Assembly: GCA_920105805.1 (NCBI GenBank) | Contig: CAKKTI010000108.1 | Location: forward strand, 1-26,070 | Length of the DNA: 26,070 nt | Direction: 5' to 3' | Source of the DNA: Condylostoma magnum | Lineage: Eukaryota; Ciliophora; Heterotrichea; Heterotrichida; Condylostomatidae | Shown: piece by piece, positions 19,864-26,070 of the stretch | Numbering within the stretch: position 1 is the stretch's first letter | How the letters are laid out: each line of letters begins with the position of its first letter | Program-made: the position numbers and the translations under genes | The notes under the pieces: generated by a model | Told to the model about the DNA's origin: nothing | The model's database searches: none | The model's input: only the letters and a program-made list of their open reading frames with translations

Positions 19864-21414
19864 ATGTCAAATTGATATTAGAATTGAAACTAGATTTCAA
19901 GTACAAATCAGAAAACACCTGAAGAAATCCAACAAGAACTAGAATAATCTATTTTAAACCAAGCCTAAAAGGGATCATTTTCCTAATGATTAACAGCTAT
20001 AAAAGAGGGTCAAATTCCTAGTGATTTTAAAGATAAAGATGATACTACAATTCTATTTCATCTTGTTATTCAAAATAACTATGAATTGCTATAAGAGCTT
20101 CTAAATATATAAAAAATAGATTTAGAATAAACAAATAAGGAATAATAGACTCCTTTGATTATAGCTTCTAGCAAAGGATTCTTACAAATAATTAAAATCT
20201 TACTAGATAGCAACGCAAACTTAGAAGCATAAGACAATCTAGGCTTTACTCCTTTCCTGTCAGCTATTGGGTCAGGTAATACAGACACGGCTATAATATT
20301 AGCATCATAAGGTGCGAAAATAAATGCTAGAAGTAGCAATGGCTGTAGTGCTATGCATTGAGCATCTTTCAACAACAATGTACAGTAAATGCGGGTACTT
20401 AAATTGCTAGGATTAGATATAAATGAATTAGATTCCTATAAATGCACTCCATTACACAGAGCAATGGGATCAAATTAGCTGTAATCTGTATAATGGCTTA
20501 TATCATAAGGAGCAGATATAAATGCCATAGACGATAAGGGAAGAAACTATATAAAAATTGGAGAAGAGGCTGGGTCATTGGCTTGCTTATAATTTTTATA
20601 AGAAAAAAAGTATAATTTCTCCCCTTATTTAGGAGCTTGTGTATTGTGTATTATCTATGTGAATTATATTGTACAGATTTTACCGATATCTGCATACAAT
20701 TTCTTAGCTAGCTTTGCTTTTAACCTATCAATGCTGCTTTGCCCTATATTTTACATGTAAATTTTATATAGATTATTAAAATTAGTAAAGGTTAAAAGTA
20801 GGCCTGTTTAAAACTCAGATTTTAAGGCCACTGTATTAGACAGGTATGGAAGTTTGTTTTAATAGGGAAACTTCCTAGAAATTCCTTTCAGTGATAGAAT
20901 TTGCATGACTTGCTTAGATGATCGCCCTTAATAGTCAAAACATTGCAGAATCTGTAACAAATGCATAATTTAGTAGGACCACCATTCTTTTATACTTAAT
21001 AAATGTATAGGATAAGGTAATAGAAAGCTATTCACTGCCGCTCTTTTAAATCTATGAATAGGTATAATAGCTTATTTTAATATCTACTACAATTACTTAA
21101 CTTCAGAAATAGAATATGAAAATTACAAGTAGTATGTATGTTTAGCATTTGATTCTTTTACTGAGGACTAAAATTTTAACATATTTTGCTTTGTTTTAGC
21201 ATTATGTGTATTTTGAACTTGCCACTGGTACTTATATATATAAATTCATGCAATTTCATGCAATCTCACAGTCAACGAAATTCTAAATCGATACCGCTAT
21301 CGATATCTTTATACTCCATTCAAAAAGGCAGAAGGAGGAGTTGGAATGGTTTATCGAAATCCCCACTATAAATCATTCTTTATTAATTGGAAGGCTTTTT
21401 TATTAGATAATTAG
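19864..21414 (+). CDS. ankyrin-repeat DHHC-family protein with Ser in place of the catalytic Cys
   Basis: Layout of ZDHHC13/17-type protein S-acyltransferases, which palmitoylate proteins at endomembranes. 516 residues: ankyrin repeats from about 30 to 240 (QQTPLIIASSKGFLQIIKIL, DNLGFTPFLSAIGSG, SNGCSAMHWASFNNN, YKCTPLHRAMGSNQ), membrane segments near 255-295, the Cys-rich domain at about 345-390, then two more membrane spans near 390-450, a TTxE-like LTVNE and a C-terminal NPHYKSFFINWKAF. The Cys-rich domain keeps its zinc ligands (CMTCLDDRP, SKHCRICNKC, KCIGQGN), but the active motif reads DHHS: codon 375 is TCT (20986-20988). In this family that Cys carries the acyl intermediate, so acylation activity is doubtful. 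At least six TGA codons encode Trp, one in the conserved ankyrin HWAS (codon 166). Stop TAG 21412-21414, TAA two codons on. Confidence 0.92.
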
Positions 21415-21421
21415 ATTTAAA

Positions 21422-22843
21422 ATGATGATAAAAAGTGCAAGCTAGAAGCATAGACACTCTTCAGTTGATATTTTAAGAAACGTAAAATCTCAGCCGGTAT
21501 ATGACAGTGCATCTGGCCGACTAATGAGCAGATAAGCCCTATCTAATTTTACTTAAAGAGAAAATCGTAAGAGATTTAAACAAGAAGCACAGGATAACAT
21601 TTAAAGGAATATAGGCCTAAAAAGAATCTCCAGCTTGATTAGATTAACCAGGCCACCTCCTTCGGAGAATTAATTCACTAAGATACTACAATAACTAGAG
21701 AATGTACAACACAATGTGAATACTGGACAAAGAAGAATTTTCCTAAAACCTGATTAATTCTATTAGATACACTTACAAGCTAGAACTGTATAATATTTTA
21801 CTATAGTTGTTTAAGGATATCCCTCTCCTCTAGGATTCGATATAGATAAAGATTACGGAAGCATTAAAACATATATTTCTACAATGAGTTCTCATCCTAG
21901 CGAGGATTTAAATGAAATGAGCTCAAAAGAAGATTATATAGTGTTTGGGGACAAGAAGAATAAGTTCTATTATACTAATATTTACTGTGCTATAAAGGCG
22001 TTTACTGAGTCTCAGTTTACTGTTAAGATTGCATTTGGAATTAGACTTCATTACAAGTAAAAGAGACATGCTGAGAAATAAGAATTTATTGTAAGTGATG
22101 ATGAGGAAGTTGAAGAGTATTAGGAGGATACTTTGGATAGGATAAAAACTACTAGGAAAGTATGCTAGAAAAACTTCATAAAGATTAATAAAAGTGTCCC
22201 GTAATTATTTTCAACCTTTGATTCTTAACATTTTGAGAAACGAAGAAAACTTATATAAATTCGTAAGAATATCATGCTTAAATAGAGAAAAGAGTAAAAT
22301 AAGTTGTGGATTTATAGATCTGAGTTGAGATAAAGTGAGAAAAGAAAAGAGTTAAAAGCTTAAAGAAAGAAGAGAAGGATTAGAAAACTTTAAAGGAATT
22401 GAATAGTGAATATAAACAATGCTATTCTGCTAGTAAAGCTAAAAAGTAAATGAACATATAAACGATAATTTTCCCTACAATAATTAAAATTAAACCAATG
22501 TGCACGAAAAATTTAGTAAAAGTTTAGGAGTAGGCATAATAATTACAGTGGCTATTAAGATTTAGTATTATATCGTATGAATTACTCAATAAAACTGTAT
22601 TACAACTAAATCCTTGCTTTTAATCAATTCGAAGTCGATAAAATGCTAATTCAATACATAAAATAAAAGTACAGTGAATAAAAATTTACCTTTTCAATAT
22701 AAAAGTTCCTGAAACTCCGTAACTTTTAAGCAGATAAATAAATGAAAAAAAGACTATTTGAAACATCCAAAGGCAATTAATAAAATGTAGTAAGACGTAG
22801 CACATATAGAAAAACGCAATTCATAAAACCAAAATTAGATTAG
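21422..22843 (+). CDS. basic protein of unknown function
   Basis: About 473 residues starting MMIKSASQKHRHSSVDILRN, only 7 nt after the preceding stop and in another frame. Residues 90-220 look globular with strand/loop composition (RIFLKPDQFYQIHLQARTVQ, VVQGYPSPLGFDIDKDYGSI, then FTVKIAFGIRLHYKQK), followed by an acidic patch (VSDDEEVEEYQED) and a long Lys/Arg/Gln helical C-terminal half. Two TGA near residue 330 read as Trp. The stop is TAG 22841-22843 or the in-frame TGA at 22853-22855; the latter directly abuts the stop of the opposite gene. No family recognised; the beta-rich middle resembles an adhesion-like or C2-like sandwich only loosely. Confidence 0.65.
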
Positions 22844-22852
22844 AATTATACA

Positions 22853-22858
22853 TGATCA
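22853..22858. other. palindromic double stop TGATCA between convergent genes
   Basis: TGA at 22853-22855 is in frame with the plus-strand gene and TGA at 22856-22858 (minus strand) ends the RING-CH gene, with no base between them. Confidence 0.55.
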
Positions 22859-23740
22859 AATAGGTGAAATTTTCTTAATTGGAGCTCTTCTTCCCTGTCT
22901 TGACATATCTAAAATACTTACATCATTCGTTCCATTAAGACTATTCATTCTTATAGGTGTTACACTTCCGCTATTAAGTGATAGACTCTGATAGCTGGAA
23001 GCATATCTAGAAATATATCCAACAGTCTCATCTCTTCTCTTAACCGGTGTTAAATTGGGATTTAAGGGTGGAATTCTTATTGGTTTTCCATTAAAGGTAG
23101 GCTTGTGGGGTAAAGTTAGTACACATGGGTCCATTGGAGGGTTTATGGGAATTTCTTCATCCAATGGCTCAACTAGCGAATTATCATGTAAGTTTTAATT
23201 ATCAACTTCTGGTATTTGTCTTTCTCCACTAAAATCTTGGGAAAAAATTTCTCATTATTACAGTTCTTGGCTAAAACAAGCATCTTTAAAGGAATTTCAA
23301 ATAAGTCCTAGAATAACTAGTGATGAAAGGGCACAAATAAGCATTAAAGCTATAGTGTAGCCCTCACTACTTATTGAATCTGCATCTGGTAGGTACTTAT
23401 CCCCTAAAAGGACTATTATGATAACAAGCATTATAAAAACTGCTGCTAGAAGAGGAATAAACATACATTGAGTGATTCCATCTTAGCACGCATATTTAGG
23501 AGAGCAAATTTTTTTAACTTAGAAGTCCATTTTATACTCTGTCTTACAAAGTTCACAGGATCCTCCCTATATTTCATCATTTTGTGAAAGTAATCAACTT
23601 TTAAGACATTCAGTGTGAATATATTTTACTGAGCCTGTGCATCGACATGGAGTAATAAAGGGATTTTACTATGTTTCTTCTTCCATACAAATTCTGCATT
23701 AGGCCATGCCACTGTTTTCTGCTGAGTTATATGCACTCAT
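22856..23740 (-). CDS. MARCH-like RING-CH E3 ubiquitin ligase, membrane bound
   Basis: Likely E3 ligase that ubiquitinates membrane proteins. 294 residues. The RING-CH (C4HC3) finger is at residues 15-72: CRIC, TPCRCTGS, HTECLKSWL and CELCKTEY, the usual order of four Cys, His and three Cys. The Trp of the CLKSW motif, conserved in RING-CH domains, is TGA (codon 49), and two further Trp are TGA. Two membrane spans follow, at about 94-114 (FIPLLAAVFIMLVIIIVLLG) and 130-150 (IALMLICALSSLVILGLIW), as in MARCH proteins. The cytosolic tail is Pro-rich (EIPINPPMDP, IRIPPLNPNLTPVKR) and ends APIKKISPI before TGA. Substrate unknown. The tail uses almost no TAA/TAG. It diverges from the kelch-like gene across 176 bp. 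Confidence 0.92.
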
Positions 23741-23916
23741 TTTAGTTTTATTATAAAATGATTCAAGGATAGAGTAAAAAGCTTTAAAATATCAAGTTTT
23801 AATTTCCCCAAAAAATTAGTATACATTTATACACAAAATATAAAACTAACTCCTTCTCACCTAATCAAATTTCCATATATTTCAATTCTTTCCATTTACC
23901 GTTAACAAAAATAATA
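23741..23916. promoter_or_regulatory. divergent intergenic region
   Basis: 176 bp between the start of the RING-CH gene (-) and the kelch-like gene (+), so it should hold both promoters. AT-rich, no clear motif. Confidence 0.35.
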
Positions 23917-26070
23917 ATGGGCTGTTGCCAAACTTCAAACGCATAAAATCCAACATAAAACATAACTTAAGCTTCAAATACAATCACCTAGTTTGTATAG
24001 TAACCATCCTTCTACTTCTTCAATCCAACCTCCAAGTAAGCAATCTTCATAGATAATGGAAGAGTAGCCTCATCCTATGTACTAGAATTCAAAAAAGACC
24101 TGCCAAGTGAGCCAGGCCTAGGATATATCAACTCGTATAACATGGCTATGGTGGGCGGCATCAATAATTAAACAGGGAAACTCTCATACCAAGGCTTTCT
24201 AATTGAATTAGACAAAAAGTAAATTATCTAACTTAATCGTACCCAGGTCCCAGTAAAACTTGGAAATTTGCACTAATGGAATTACTCTTTAATATACAGC
24301 GGAGGAGTTACTTATTTTTCACAGGATGACAACCAAAACTTCTCACCTGCCCCGATTATGCAATTAGATGTATAGACTTACACTTGGCGGATAATTTTCG
24401 ATTATAAAGTAAATCTAGCTGAAAATGTAAAGTTTCATCCTACTATGCTGTTTTTACCTGGAACTATTGTTATCGGGTAAAGACTTTACTTTATAGGAGG
24501 TAAAAAGCCTAATGGGAAAAGTAATCATAGGCTGTATAGCTTTGACTTGTAAACTAAAGAGGTGTTGAAGTATAATGGAAGGTTTGAACTAGGATTAGAA
24601 GGATGTTAGTGTCAATGTATTGATAATTTTAGAATTGCTATATTTGGAGGCTGGTTCTATAAGGATTAAGAGATGATAATGAATCGTTCTATATATATAT
24701 GTACTATTTAACAACGATTTGATAAAATACATGATTTAAAGCTTCATCCTATTCCCTTCTACCCAGGATTAAAGGTGTAGGGACATGGGGTAGTGTTTAC
24801 AAGTAAATCAGCATGTTTAATAGAGCTACAAAGCAATAGGTTGATAGAGATTAAATTCAACTCGCATAAAAATGGGTCTAAAAGTTCATCTTCTAGTAGC
24901 AGTGATAGCAAAGGAATAGCTGGGTAGGTTTCAGTACCTGGAGTTACTATAAAACAAAATGAGGGCTCTTTGAATGGAAATAATGGAGTTTCAGGAGGGA
25001 AGGCTAAAGGAAATGTTTAATTTAAATCCAAGGGATCTAGTTCTTCCTCAGATAAAAATAGGAAAGGAGGCATTAATTTTGGTATTAAGGGAAAATTAAG
25101 AAAAGATGGATCGTCCTCTTCTGATAGTAAGAAAGGAGGCAAGATTATGGGAGCTGGGTTCGGGTTATCTGTTGCTGGGGGTAAGGGAGGCTAAATAGCG
25201 TCTTCTAAGAATTAGGGAAAAGGGAATATTTAAGGAGGAGTTGGAGGTAACTTTGGTTTGCCAGGGGTTAAGGCTAAAAAGGGATCTTCTTCCTCCTCTT
25301 AATCTGATAAGAAAGGAATTAAAGTATCTGGTGATAAATTTAATGTACCTAATGCTAATATAAAGGCAGGCGGCAATGTGAAAGTTCCCAGTGGTTAATT
25401 TGGTATATCAGGAAATAAAGGAAAAGATAGTTCATCTTCTTCTGATAATAAGAGAAAAGGAGGTGTAAAAATTCCAGGAGGTAAGTTTAATGTACCTAAT
25501 GCTAATATAAAGGCAGGTGGCAATGTGAAAGTTCCTAGTGCCAATTTTGGTATATCAGGAAATAAAGGGAAAAACAATTCATCTTCCTCTGATAATAAAA
25601 GAAAAGGAGGTATTAATTTACCAGGAGGTAAGTTTAATGTACCTGATGCTAATATAAAGGCAGGTGGCAATGTGAAAGTTCCTAGTGCTAATTTTGGTAT
25701 ATCAGGAAATAAAGGAAAAGATAGTTCATCTTCCTCTGATAATAAAAGAAAAGGAGGTATTAATTTACCAGGAGGTAAGTTTAATGTACCTAATGCTAAT
25801 ATAAAGGCAGGTGGCAATGTGAAAGTTCCTAATGCTAATTTTGGTATATCAGGAAATAAAGGAAAAGATAGTTCATCTTCCTCTGATAATAAAAGAAAAG
25901 GAGGTAAGTTAGATATTAAAGGTCCAAATGTTAATCTAGGTGGCAATGTGAAAGTTCCTAGTGGTCAATTCGGTATATCAGGAAATAAAGGGAAAAACAA
26001 TTCATCTTCCTCTGATAATAAAAGAAAAGGAGGTATTAATTTACCAGGAGGTAAGTTTAATGCACCTAAT
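23917..26070 (+). CDS. lipid-anchored kelch-like protein with Ser/Gly repeat tail (partial, runs off the window)
   Basis: 718 codons to the window edge. It begins MGCC, a typical N-myristoylation (Gly2) plus palmitoylation (Cys3, Cys4) signal, so plasma- or ciliary-membrane attachment is likely. Residues 40-300 have kelch-like beta-propeller blades: NMAMVGGINNQTGKL, LIYSGGVTYF, RLYFIGGKKPNGKSNHRLYSF and IAIFGGWFYKD, with the Gly-Gly, Tyr and Trp spacing of kelch repeats. From residue 320 the protein becomes low-complexity: runs of four to seven Ser followed by Asp/Lys/Arg (SSSSSDNKRKGG), growing into near-identical 49-residue repeats. Start chosen for the MGCC motif. No TGA in the part seen. 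Ser runs beside acidic residues look like casein-kinase-2 sites (inference). No known protein with this exact architecture comes to mind. Confidence 0.8.
25337..26070 (+). repeat. tandem 147-bp coding repeat
   Basis: Five copies are visible of a unit encoding about 49 residues: FNVPNANIKAGGNVKVP, then FGISGNKGKDSSSSSDNK and RKGGINLPGGK. The marker CAATGTG recurs at 25374, 25521, 25668 and 25815 (spacing exactly 147) and at 25944 (129), where the unit is shortened and carries LDIKGPNVNLGG instead. Copies differ by a few bases, so they are recent duplicates or kept alike by gene conversion. More degenerate Ser/Lys/Gly units precede it from about 24885. The array continues past the window. Confidence 0.9.

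Noticed and set aside
20079-21371. A 99-residue minus-strand and a 61-residue plus-strand ORF
   Set aside because: Both overlap the ankyrin/DHHC gene out of frame; the true frame keeps ankyrin and Cys-rich motifs.
25395-25946. 183-residue minus-strand ORF with repeated LPPFLLLSEEDELSFPLFPD-like units
   Set aside because: It is the antisense of the 147-bp tandem repeat in the kelch-like gene. Periodicity and openness come from the sense repeat, and the sense strand continues a clear domain protein.
1-26070. Standard, Tetrahymena-type (TGA stop) or karyorelict code
   Set aside because: The standard code breaks every conserved gene. TGA as stop only breaks PP2A-A, glutamine synthetase, RING-CH and others at conserved Trp. 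TGA as the sole context-dependent stop would give cullin and PP2A-A extra tails and push the synthetase end well over 100 codons further. The karyorelict code cannot be fully excluded from this window alone.
1-26070. Pseudogenes or decayed DNA, suggested by dense stop codons
   Set aside because: Stops occur only where Gln or Trp is expected, and domains are intact end to end without frameshifts in ten or so genes.
1-26070. tRNA genes, including suppressor tRNAs for the reassigned codons
   Set aside because: I looked for a T-loop like GTTCAAATCC or GTTCGAATCC; the one match near 15804 lies inside a coding frame and has no acceptor or anticodon stem around it.
25320-26070. AHNAK-type repeat identity for the kelch-like protein's tail
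   Set aside because: The alternation of hydrophobic residues, Lys, Gly and Pro (KGPNVNLGG) is similar in style, but unit length and motif differ and low-complexity sequence converges easily.

Overview
This looks like macronuclear DNA of a ciliate that has reassigned all three stop codons. It is very AT-rich and gene-dense. Its conserved genes read cleanly only if TAA and TAG mean glutamine and TGA means tryptophan. The same three triplets also appear to end genes: cullin-4 ends in its family's C-terminal Tyr-Leu-Ala followed by TAG, glutamine synthetase ends in TAG, and a RING-CH gene ends in TGA. That combination is the Condylostoma-type code (NCBI table 28), so a heterotrich close to Condylostoma magnum is the best guess. 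The karyorelict code (table 27), where only TGA stops, fits less well. With no absolute stop codon, every frame is nominally open, so gene ends and weak genes are less certain than starts and conserved domains.

Layout. 1-1318 (-): poorly resolved coding with a WD40-like stretch. 1334-3016 (-): PP2A scaffold subunit A. 3039-7851 (+): a tandem run of a coiled-coil protein, an IQ-like protein, a second coiled-coil protein and an SDS22-type leucine-rich-repeat protein, plausibly cytoskeletal or ciliary. 7866-8130 (+): small unresolved gene. 8219-10393 (+): cullin-4. 10407-10691 (-): CISD3-like double CDGSH Fe-S protein, tail to tail with cullin. 11330-11863 (-): basic unknown protein. 12133-13968 (-): potassium channel with a cyclic-nucleotide-binding region. 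14200-16095 (+): three small genes, one AIM24-like. 16099-18100 (-): polytopic membrane protein(s) needing frame changes, probably short introns. 18130-19272 (-): glutamine synthetase. 19544-19735 (+): possible mini membrane protein. 19864-21414 (+): ankyrin/DHHC-type protein whose catalytic Cys is Ser. 21422-22843 (+): unknown basic protein. 22856-23740 (-): MARCH-like RING-CH ligase. 23917-26070 (+, runs off the end): kelch-like protein with an MGCC N-terminus and a 49-residue Ser/Gly repeat tail.

The genes are ordinary nuclear housekeeping, signalling and cytoskeletal genes with no common pathway. The striking features are the genetic code and the packing: same-strand neighbours are often 7-21 nt apart, one head-to-head pair has 22 nt between starts, and tail-to-tail genes end 0-13 nt apart, twice on palindromic stop pairs. 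Most conserved genes have no intron. I saw no tRNA, rRNA, transposon, virus-like element, CRISPR array or telomere repeat.
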